Positions 56,184-64,000 of a DNA stretch of 64,000 nucleotides are shown here, piece after piece. The DNA lies in contig BCKQ01000003.1 in assembly GCA_001600695.1 (NCBI GenBank), positions 124,001 to 188,000 of the forward strand, written 5' to 3'. The notes below the pieces were generated by a model. It saw only the letters and a program-made list of their open reading frames with translations, was not told where the DNA came from and made no database searches. The position numbers and the translations under genes were made by a program. Every line of letters starts with the position of its first letter. The first letter of the stretch is position 1. Origin of the DNA: Ascoidea asiatica (Eukaryota; Ascomycota; Saccharomycetes; Ascoideales; Ascoideaceae).

Positions 56184-57185
56184 ATGATTTTTACAACAAT
56201 TGCAAAAGCATTATTTGCAACAATTATCACTTCAAGTGTTATGACAAGTGCAATTCCAATTGATGGTGAAGAAGCTGAATTAGCTAAAAGATATCAACAA
56301 GAATTATTAGAAAAAAGAAGTGATGACACTGCTTTTGGATATGCCTCATTAAATGGTGGTACTACTGGTGGTTCTGGTGGAACTACTGTTTCTGTTAGTA
56401 CTTTAGCTGATTTAAAAACTTATGCCAAAAAATCAGGTAGTTATATTATTTATATTACTAAATCAATTTCTGGTGATGAAGCAGTTCCGGTTACTTCAGA
56501 TAAAACCATTTTAGGTAAATCTTCAGGTATTACTTTAACTGGTGTTGGTTTAAGAGTTAAAGGTGCATCAAATGTTATTATCAGAAATTTAGCAATTGCC
56601 AAATGTTTAGCTCCCGTTGATGCAATTGCAGTTCAAAAATCAACTAATGTTTGGATTGATCACTGTGAAATGTCTTCTGATACTAGTCATGGTAAAGATT
56701 ACTATGATGGTTTAATGGATGTTACTCATGCTTGTGATTATGTTACCATTTCTAACTGTTATTTACATGATCATTACAAGGCCTCTTTAGTTGGTCATTC
56801 CGACAGTAACAGCTCTGAAGATACTGGACATTTAACTGTTACTTATGCTTATAATTATTTCAAAAACTTAAATTCAAGAGGTCCAAGTTTAAGATTCGGT
56901 ACTGCACATATTTACAATAACTATTATAATAGTATGAGTGATTGTATTAATGTTAGAAAGGGTGCAACTGCTTTAGTTGAAAGTAACGTTTTTGTTGATG
57001 CTGATAAACCATTATACTCAGTTGATGGTACTGGATCAGCTTCTTCTTCAGGTAATGATTTCGGTGATGCTTCTGCTGATATTGACTCAGCTAGTGTCAG
57101 CATGTCTTATTCATATACTTTGAAATCTTCTTCAGCTGTTGCAGCTTATGTTTCAAGTAATGCAGGTGCTAATTTATCATTTTAG
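56184..57185 (+). CDS. secreted pectate lyase, polysaccharide lyase family 1
   Basis: A 333-residue precursor. A hydrophobic signal peptide (about 1-23, cleavage near SAIP) is followed by a short acidic propeptide with two Kex2-type KR sites (35-36 and 44-45), then the mature enzyme from about residue 46. The right-handed beta-helix carries PL1 signatures: NVIIRNLAI, VWIDHCEMSSD (156-166) and YYDGLMDVTHACDYVTIS (173-190, Ca2+-binding Asp residues). LNSRGPSLRFG (229-239) supplies the catalytic Arg of RxPxxR. The enzyme cleaves alpha-1,4-polygalacturonate by beta-elimination outside the cell. Asn runs found in neighbouring proteins are absent. Yeasts that degrade pectin usually use polygalacturonase, so a lyase is notable. 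Confidence 0.9.
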   Translation: MIFTTIAKALFATIITSSVMTSAIPIDGEEAELAKRYQQELLEKRSDDTAFGYASLNGGTTGGSGGTTVSVSTLADLKTYAKKSGSYIIYITKSISGDEAVPVTSDKTILGKSSGITLTGVGLRVKGASNVIIRNLAIAKCLAPVDAIAVQKSTNVWIDHCEMSSDTSHGKDYYDGLMDVTHACDYVTISNCYLHDHYKASLVGHSDSNSSEDTGHLTVTYAYNYFKNLNSRGPSLRFGTAHIYNNYYNSMSDCINVRKGATALVESNVFVDADKPLYSVDGTGSASSSGNDFGDASADIDSASVSMSYSYTLKSSSAVAAYVSSNAGANLSF

Positions 57186-58466
57186 ATGTATTTAATTATT
57201 TCTCTTTAAATTTCAATTTTTCTTTTTATTTTTTTTGGCTTTTAAGGTTTTATAGGTTTTTGCAATAAATTCAGTAATTTCTTAGCTTCACGAGTTATTT
57301 CAATTAATCATTTGAATGATAAAACCTTGTCTTTCAAATTTCAACCATTATTACTCTTTCAACTTCTATCATATCGCAACTCATCTTTTTTAAATGATCT
57401 ACTGAAAACTGATCCTAAGGTACTTTACTCGTTAGACGCTAGAGGCTATCGGTTATTTGATCTTTTGAGGAGAACGCGAAATATTTTTTTTTTGAAAAGT
57501 AAATAAAAAAAGTAAACATCAATTTTAATTCTTGCAGTTTGGCGTTTTTTTCACTTTCCCTATTTATTTGCTAGTAGAGACCAGAAATGTGGATCTGATT
57601 GAAGAAGAACTTCCGAGGGCTAAACTAGCCGCATCAGCAGATTAATCAGCCTCTCTATCTTCTTGAATTTGTAAGAGCTCAGCCCGGTTGTGTATGAATG
57701 TGGCTCGCATCCAGGTTTGCGGTTGCGGGCTGCCGCCGCGCTGTGCGTGCTCCTTTCTTCTTTTTCTCTGTTTTTTGCATCTTTTTTTGCGGTTTTCGCG
57801 GTTTTCGAGTTTATTTTGTATTTTCTCTCTTTGCAGAGGTATTTCAGTCACAGAATTTATGCCTTTTCACAAGATTTGAATATTCCAAGATTCTTTCGAT
57901 ATCGAAATTTGCCTTTGTTTCTCTTTTGGTTCTTTGTTGTTTCTCGCTTGTTTCTATTTTGTTTATATTTTGTTTCTGCTTTGTTCCATTTTGTTTGTTT
58001 CTCTTTTGATTATTTTGTTTTGTTTTATTCTTTTTTAGCTCTAATCTGGTTTAATTTTTTCAAATATATTATATATATTTTAAATTATTCAAATTTGGTT
58101 ATTGTTTTGCTATTTTGTTGAGATTGAACCTGTTGATATTTAATAGATTGCATTCGAAAATAAAATAGATCAATATTCACTTCTCTTTCCTAATTTATCA
58201 TCATCCATCTTTATATCATCTCATTTCAATCCATCCAAATCCAATTCAGCTCGAATTCAAATCAAATCAATTGCCATCCACTAGATCATACATCTATTCA
58301 AATTAGTTCTTCCAATTTCTTCCAATTTGATATTCTTTTCCTGCATTTCATTTTCTCATCTCAAATTCCACTTCCTTCACTTTTTCAAAGTTTTTTCAGC
58401 GCGCTTATGAATTCAAATTTCTTTGTTTAAATACTGAAATATATGATAATATAAAATATATAAAAA
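57186..58466. other. gap upstream of the 1734-residue gene
   Basis: About 1.28 kb. AT-rich 3' UTR of the lyase, then a GC-richer island at about 57600-57800 (TTTGCGGTTGCGGGCTGCCG and further GC), then T-rich DNA and C/A-rich leader up to the ATG. Frames of 60-143 codons on both strands across the island are phenylalanine-rich translations of T-rich DNA, not genes. Confidence 0.5.
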
Positions 58467-61400
58467 ATGAGTTCACTTTTATCTTTTATCAATAATGATG
58501 TTAAAATCAGTAAGCTTACTAATAAGAATATTGATATCAATTCAGATATTGAAAATATTAATCAAATTCTTAATAAAGTTAGTTTAACCAATATCAATTC
58601 AGACTTACCTCAAAATAACTCAAATTACATTTTAAATAACAGCGTTAATAATAAGCAAAATCAAAATGACATTAGTAATAAAAAAAACGCTCATATCCCT
58701 GATTTAAATACAGATAACGATAGTATCAAAAACAGAGAAAAAGAAGACAACAGTTACAATGAAAAAGACGCAGACGAAGAAAATAATGAAGACAATGAAA
58801 AAGTGAAATATAAAGACTATAAAGACTTGAATCAAAATAATGATAAAGATAAAATAATGAATGATAAAACCAAGCTTCCAAAAGAATTTGAATTTGAAAT
58901 TGAAAGCTTATCCTCAATTTACAATTCTTTAATAGGTTTTTTATCCAAAAATCATATTCAATTTGATAAAAATGATAATCTAATTCTAAAAAAAATTTTA
59001 GTTAATCTAAAGAATTCAATTTTTAAAATTAACTCGTTTTATAACTCTAATAATAAAACTGAAAACTCAATAAATTCTAATGTAGATTTCAATATAAATA
59101 TAAACATAAATATGAACATAAATATAAATGAAAATAAAAGCTTAAATATGAATAAAAATATAAAAACTTTATATCTCTCTAATTTAATTAATCTATCAGT
59201 TTTAATTTCAACTTCAAAATTGAATAATCTATTGTTCAATAATTCAACTAATATTAACTTTAATAAAGTTTTAAATATTTATTTAAATTTATTTAATCTG
59301 ATATTATCTAATTTTAGTTTGATTTCAAATAAATTAATATTAAATAGAAATTTATTATTTTATTTATTAATCTTGAAATCAAATTCAACTTTTTATAAAG
59401 ATAAGAATAAAAAATTAATTGATAGATTATTAGATTTACTCATTTATTTTTATTTTTTATCCAATGATTTATCTTTTATTAACTTAATTAGCCAGTTTGA
59501 TACAAATTATAATAATAATGCAAATAATCTTCAACTTATAAGTTTAATTGAAAATTCTTTTAACCTCAATCTTAATCTTAATCAAACTCAAAATTACAAT
59601 CAAATTGATAAGATGAATGATTCGGATAATAATGAAAATTATAATTTAGCTCAATTTCCTGGAATTTTATCAATTTTTAGTAGATTTGATCAACTTATCT
59701 GTAATAACAATAACAGTAATACTAATAATAGTATTAATAATGATTCAAATAATAATATTAATGATTTTAGTAGTTTAATTCAAAATTTATTTCCATATAA
59801 TTTATCCAAAATTACTAAAAATTCGTTTATTTTAATTCAGCCTTTAATTCAATTTAGTTTAATTTTATCTGAATGTTTAATTTCTCCTTTGAACAATATT
59901 AATGATTTGAATAACTCTTTAAATTATTTAATTCAATCATTTAATAAAAATGAAATCAATTCTCAATTTATTATAATTTTCTTATCTCATTCATTGAATA
60001 TTATTGACAATAATGATAACGGCATTGATAATCAAAATCAAAATCAAATTGAAAGTTGTACAATTTTAGATAATTTATTTAGTTTTTTTGATCTGCTTTC
60101 AATAAATTCTACAAATTCATCTTCAACAGAGAAAAATGAATTGAATTTCTTGATCAATTCCCTTAATTATTTTTTACAATTAATTTCAATTCAAATTATT
60201 CAATTTCCAAATATAAATAATATCTACTCAAAATTCAATAAAAAAATCTTCAATTTCTTAAATAATTATACTGATCATTCCATTTACCATAATTTACTAA
60301 ACAACTCAAATAAAACCTTAACTCAAAACTCCAAAATTTTACAGTTTAAAGTATTATTTGAAGTAGTTGATCAAAATTATAAACTAAACTTTTCAAATTC
60401 ATTCAATTCTTCAAATAATAATAATTTAAATGAATTTAATAATGATTATGAAATTAATTTAATTCATCTATTAAACATTTCTTTATCTCATATTAATTTT
60501 TTCCTAGATAACAGTGTTAACGATTACGAGAATCATGATGATGACGATCATGACAGTGATAACTTTTTAAAGTTGCACTTCATCTATAATAAGCTTGGTG
60601 CGACTTTGTCTTTGATTTCTTTATTTGACTATTTAATTTTCATTCTTTCAAGGGAAGTATTAAAAGATGTAAATCATTTAAAAACTTTCCCAGATATTTT
60701 TAAAAATGAAATTATGGATTTATCAATAATCCCACCAGTTTCAAAAGAAAATTTTATTTTTCCTACAAAACTAACTCCTTCAAATCATTCAACTAATCCA
60801 AATATTTCGGTTAATTCAATCAATGATTATTTATTCAAAGATTTTTCAAATAACGAAGAAATTGATAAAATTAAAATTTATAAAAAAATTTATGATTGCT
60901 TATCTTTATCTCAAGTTATCTTAATGAAATTGTTAAATAATAATAAAAATAAACTTAAAATTGTTAATATGATAAGAAAAAATAATCAAAATTTTTCTAA
61001 AGATAATTCAAATGAATTTGTCAATCAAGATCAAATTGAAATCAAGAATTCATTAATTTATAAATCTTTCGACGAATTTTTAAAACTAAATTTTACTACA
61101 TGTTTCAGCGTCTTGCTACTTTCAAATGAATGCTATTTAAAATCATTAAACTATAATAGATTTTACTCTCTTTTTTTGGAACATAATCAAAGTAATCAAT
61201 TTAAGAATATCACTCCTCCGGATTCCGCGTCAAGTTTAGTTGGATTTAAAGATAATGAAAAGGAGCTATCTCACGAAAAATTTAGTGACTTTTTCTTTGA
61301 CTTAAGCTCTTATAATTTTCTTTATAATCATTCAGCTTTTTACCTATTAGAAGCTTTGGTGACTTATAATGATGCTAATGATGAGTTGATACCATTGAAG

Positions 61401-63671
61401 GAAGATATTTCGGGATTTCAGTTTAAAAATGAGAATTTTAATTTGTTTTCTTTGGTGAAATACATTTTATGGGTTTCAATGAAAGATATAAGTTATATCA
61501 AAATTTCAGCAATTATGCTCAATCATTTGATTTTCCATTCTAAATTCGATTCTCCTAGTGATAGAGAAGAAACCGGTGAACGTGAGAATAATACAAATAT
61601 AGGCCAGATCATATTAGATGATGATTCTATTTCCAGTATGCTTTGGACGTTTGTATCCTTATGGAACCATGGATATCCCCTTTTCAAAGGTTTGATGTCC
61701 TTTCTTAGCAAAAAACATGGTGACTCTTTCGACAATTTGAAACCAAAAATTGCGGATGAAAATCCTTTTCGTTTAGATTTAGACTTCTTAAGAAAATATA
61801 TTGATATACCTAATACAATGGAACCTATAAGAAATTTTGGAATGCCTACTTCTTTGTCGAGGCTAGAGAATTCACAAGATGCAAGCTCTACAAAAAGCAG
61901 AAATATCAGTGGGAGTAGTACTCGAGCTAATTTTGGGGTTACTAGGAAAGATGATTCAAATAAATCTACACTGCTTAGCTTTCAATCTAATTCTTTTATT
62001 AATAACTCTCAAATCTCCAGAAGTTCTGCTGGAAAAACTTCAGAAAATGCCACTGGAAATTCTAATATGGGAATGATTTATCAACCATCACCTATTAGTA
62101 ATATAAGCATGAACTTGGAATCTACAGGTAACCGATGGTCTATTAATTCAGACAATCTTGCAGTGAATAATACATCTAATATGGGATCAAAGCAAAAAAA
62201 TATAAATGATTATTATAGCACTATAACAAATAACCAAAGAGGGCATAATACCAACCACAGTGTTACATATTCAAATTCTTCTAATATTTCAAATACTTCA
62301 AATATTGCCAATTTATCCAACACTTCCAATGTATCTAATATTGCTAACCTATCAAATGTCTCTAATATTTCGAACTTATCTAATATATCTAATATGTCTA
62401 CAAATGGTTCCAATGCATCAAATGTATCTACTATGGCTAATTTATCTACTAGTTCTTCTGTCCCATACCAATCAACTGCCTTAACAGGGTTTACAACTAA
62501 TAATAATTATGGATATGCAAATAAAGTATCTTATGGATCAAATAGTAATGCTAACTTTGGCAATACTAAAGAAGCTGGTAACAATTTAGTCCAAGGCAAC
62601 TTTAACAACAATATGGTCAACAACATTAATTTAAATAATATTGGTAACATGAATTCTACTAGTAACCTGAACAATAACAATGGTACAATATCTAATATAT
62701 CAGCATTGAATAGCACTAATTATAATGGAAGTTCTATTACGGGACCTTCAAATTTGTCTTTAACCACCCTCATGAACTCAGGCAATTCTAATGGAATTAT
62801 AGGATTAAACTTGACAAATAACTTAAGCAATGCGAATGGTAATATGAATAATAATTCAAATAACAATGCCACTAATGGTATGAATTTAGGAGCAGGAATG
62901 AGTAATCATTCTAATTCTAGTTCAATGAGTGCAAATCAAAATTTAGGTTTTAATTATAATAATTATTCAAACCCCAATTTAGGCTCCAATTTGAATAGCA
63001 ATCTGACTAATAACTTGAACAATGTTAACACCAGTTCTTATTCGACTAAAAACATTGGAAATAATCTTAGCTCTAACCTGGGGATGACATTATCTTATAG
63101 CAATGGTAACAACAACAATAATAATAATAACAATGATTCAATGCCTAATATTCATGGAATGGATACTATAAACAGCAATGCAAATAATTTAACCAATCCA
63201 AATTCGTCTAATCTCAATAATATCAATAGTATGAGCAATATTAACAGCATGAATAATGTGAATAATAATAACAATTTTAGTAGCTTAGGCAATTCAGGTA
63301 ATATCACCGGTATCAATAATATGTCTATTATACCTAATTTTTCCAATATGTCCAATATGAACAGCATGGGCAACATAAACAACATAAATAACATGAACAT
63401 GAACAATGCTAACAATGTGAATAATGTGAACAATATGAATAGCATGCACAATATGAATCATATGAATAACATAAACAACATTAACGTAATGAGTAATTTA
63501 AATAGCATGAATCCTTTAAACAATTTTAACAGCTTGAATAATATAGGTACTTTAAATAATTCTAATATGGTAGGAATTGAAGGTGGAATAAATACTGGTA
63601 TTGGAGATACCTTAAACTTCATGAATAGTAATCGTGCCAAAAGTGTTCATGTTGATCAATTTGGGAAATAG
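58467..63671 (+). CDS. giant Asn-rich protein of unknown function
   Basis: A 1734-residue protein. Residues 1-140 are charged and disordered. About 140-1150 is predicted alpha-helical with hydrophobic heptad-like spacing, broken by Asn runs; the best-conserved-looking part is about 950-1120 (for example FNLFSLVKYILWVSMKDISYIKISAIMLNHL read as two helices). From about 1150 the protein is Ser/Asn/Met/Gly-rich. Two tandem-like regions stand out: a S-N-[IVL]-S-N type (about 1265-1330) and an N-[IMV]-N-x-M type (about 1590-1700). The C-terminus returns to complex sequence (RAKSVHVDQFGK). I do not recognise the family. A scaffold or transcription/RNA-related protein with a prion-like tail is possible; this is inference only. 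Confidence 0.8.
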   Translation: MSSLLSFINNDVKISKLTNKNIDINSDIENINQILNKVSLTNINSDLPQNNSNYILNNSVNNKQNQNDISNKKNAHIPDLNTDNDSIKNREKEDNSYNEKDADEENNEDNEKVKYKDYKDLNQNNDKDKIMNDKTKLPKEFEFEIESLSSIYNSLIGFLSKNHIQFDKNDNLILKKILVNLKNSIFKINSFYNSNNKTENSINSNVDFNINININMNININENKSLNMNKNIKTLYLSNLINLSVLISTSKLNNLLFNNSTNINFNKVLNIYLNLFNLILSNFSLISNKLILNRNLLFYLLILKSNSTFYKDKNKKLIDRLLDLLIYFYFLSNDLSFINLISQFDTNYNNNANNLQLISLIENSFNLNLNLNQTQNYNQIDKMNDSDNNENYNLAQFPGILSIFSRFDQLICNNNNSNTNNSINNDSNNNINDFSSLIQNLFPYNLSKITKNSFILIQPLIQFSLILSECLISPLNNINDLNNSLNYLIQSFNKNEINSQFIIIFLSHSLNIIDNNDNGIDNQNQNQIESCTILDNLFSFFDLLSINSTNSSSTEKNELNFLINSLNYFLQLISIQIIQFPNINNIYSKFNKKIFNFLNNYTDHSIYHNLLNNSNKTLTQNSKILQFKVLFEVVDQNYKLNFSNSFNSSNNNNLNEFNNDYEINLIHLLNISLSHINFFLDNSVNDYENHDDDDHDSDNFLKLHFIYNKLGATLSLISLFDYLIFILSREVLKDVNHLKTFPDIFKNEIMDLSIIPPVSKENFIFPTKLTPSNHSTNPNISVNSINDYLFKDFSNNEEIDKIKIYKKIYDCLSLSQVILMKLLNNNKNKLKIVNMIRKNNQNFSKDNSNEFVNQDQIEIKNSLIYKSFDEFLKLNFTTCFSVLLLSNECYLKSLNYNRFYSLFLEHNQSNQFKNITPPDSASSLVGFKDNEKELSHEKFSDFFFDLSSYNFLYNHSAFYLLEALVTYNDANDELIPLKEDISGFQFKNENFNLFSLVKYILWVSMKDISYIKISAIMLNHLIFHSKFDSPSDREETGERENNTNIGQIILDDDSISSMLWTFVSLWNHGYPLFKGLMSFLSKKHGDSFDNLKPKIADENPFRLDLDFLRKYIDIPNTMEPIRNFGMPTSLSRLENSQDASSTKSRNISGSSTRANFGVTRKDDSNKSTLLSFQSNSFINNSQISRSSAGKTSENATGNSNMGMIYQPSPISNISMNLESTGNRWSINSDNLAVNNTSNMGSKQKNINDYYSTITNNQRGHNTNHSVTYSNSSNISNTSNIANLSNTSNVSNIANLSNVSNISNLSNISNMSTNGSNASNVSTMANLSTSSSVPYQSTALTGFTTNNNYGYANKVSYGSNSNANFGNTKEAGNNLVQGNFNNNMVNNINLNNIGNMNSTSNLNNNNGTISNISALNSTNYNGSSITGPSNLSLTTLMNSGNSNGIIGLNLTNNLSNANGNMNNNSNNNATNGMNLGAGMSNHSNSSSMSANQNLGFNYNNYSNPNLGSNLNSNLTNNLNNVNTSSYSTKNIGNNLSSNLGMTLSYSNGNNNNNNNNNDSMPNIHGMDTINSNANNLTNPNSSNLNNINSMSNINSMNNVNNNNNFSSLGNSGNITGINNMSIIPNFSNMSNMNSMGNINNINNMNMNNANNVNNVNNMNSMHNMNHMNNINNINVMSNLNSMNPLNNFNSLNNIGTLNNSNMVGIEGGINTGIGDTLNFMNSNRAKSVHVDQFGK
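62260..62460 (+). repeat. in-frame Ser-Asn repeat region
   Basis: Degenerate 9-12-bp units encoding SNIS, SNTS, ANLS and SNVS in turn; part of the Asn-rich protein. Confidence 0.8.
63225..63560 (+). repeat. in-frame Asn-Met repeat region
   Basis: Degenerate units built on AAC-AAT-ATG/ATA/GTG that encode NNM, NNI, NNV and NSM; part of the Asn-rich protein tail. Confidence 0.8.
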
Positions 63672-64000
63672 CCCTTTTTCAAAAATAAATCAATCATTAT
63701 CTTCAGCATATTAACCTTTATCCTAAACAGTTTTTGTACTCTTTTTTTATTAATTTTTTCTCAACTTTTTCTTTAATTTTTTTTTTTCCTTTATTTTTAT
63801 CAATGTCATTGCTAAATTTTCTGCATTTAATGCATTTTGGACTATTTTAATTTTCTTTGACTATTTTGCTAATGAACATTCGACATTTTTTCAAAAAAAA
63901 TTTTTACTAACAACTTTAGGTTTACTTTTTGTATTTATTTTATTTGCTATTCATTTCTTTAATGCTTTCTATTTCTTCTTTTTTTTGCTATTATGCAATA
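63672..64000. other. 3' region of the Asn-rich gene to window end
   Basis: About 330 bp, very T-rich, with no visible gene. Confidence 0.55.

Noticed and set aside
57642-58121. Several overlapping ORFs (60-143 codons) upstream of the Asn-rich gene
   Set aside because: Phe/Leu-rich translations of T-rich DNA on one strand and Arg/Lys-rich ones on the other; no conserved pattern.

Overview
The window is nuclear DNA of a very AT-rich budding yeast (Saccharomycotina). The evidence is eukaryotic genes without operons or visible introns, intron-bearing tRNA-Lys(UUU) and tRNA-Tyr(GUA) genes, and a set of yeast orthologues: AVO1, TAZ1, a ROX1/RFG1-like HMG repressor, KAR3, ALF1, PDC, ECM3, an MNN2-type mannosyltransferase, a DIP5-type permease and RPT6. 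Proteins are loaded with Asn/Ser/Lys runs encoded by AAT/AAC, TCA and AAA. CTG is so rare that the CUG reading cannot be settled here. I do not assign a genus.

Left part (1-20.9 kb): the 3' end of AVO1 (TORC2) converges on TAZ1 (cardiolipin remodelling). An HMG-box regulator stands between gene-free spans of about 3.8 kb and 6.8 kb. KAR3 (kinesin-14) and a possible PalC-like gene share a divergent promoter with candidate pheromone and G1 elements, and the PalC-like gene converges on ALF1 (tubulin cofactor B).

Middle (21.2-37.9 kb): tRNA-Lys is followed by a roughly 3.1 kb broken gene of unknown family, with four in-frame stops and one frameshift. Then come a short-chain dehydrogenase, tRNA-Thr, pyruvate decarboxylase, an ECM3-type carrier, an Asn-rich unknown protein and a Golgi mannosyltransferase.

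Right part (37.9-64 kb): a 5.2 kb gene-free span, a dicarboxylic amino-acid permease and RPT6 (proteasome), then tRNA-Tyr next to a frameshifted UPF1-type helicase. A disrupted GIT1-like glycerophosphoinositol permease, a secreted pectate lyase (unusual for a yeast) and a 1734-residue Asn-rich protein complete the window.

Two patterns cut across the genes. GC-richer islands sit in intergenic spans that contain a gene 5' end and are absent from the four short convergent spans; all CACGTG sites I found lie in them. The 7-mer TACAGTA/TACTGTA is scattered almost only outside genes. I found no CRISPR array, intact transposon or convincing novel system. The most notable items are the unknown pseudogene, the tRNA-linked decayed genes and the pectate lyase.
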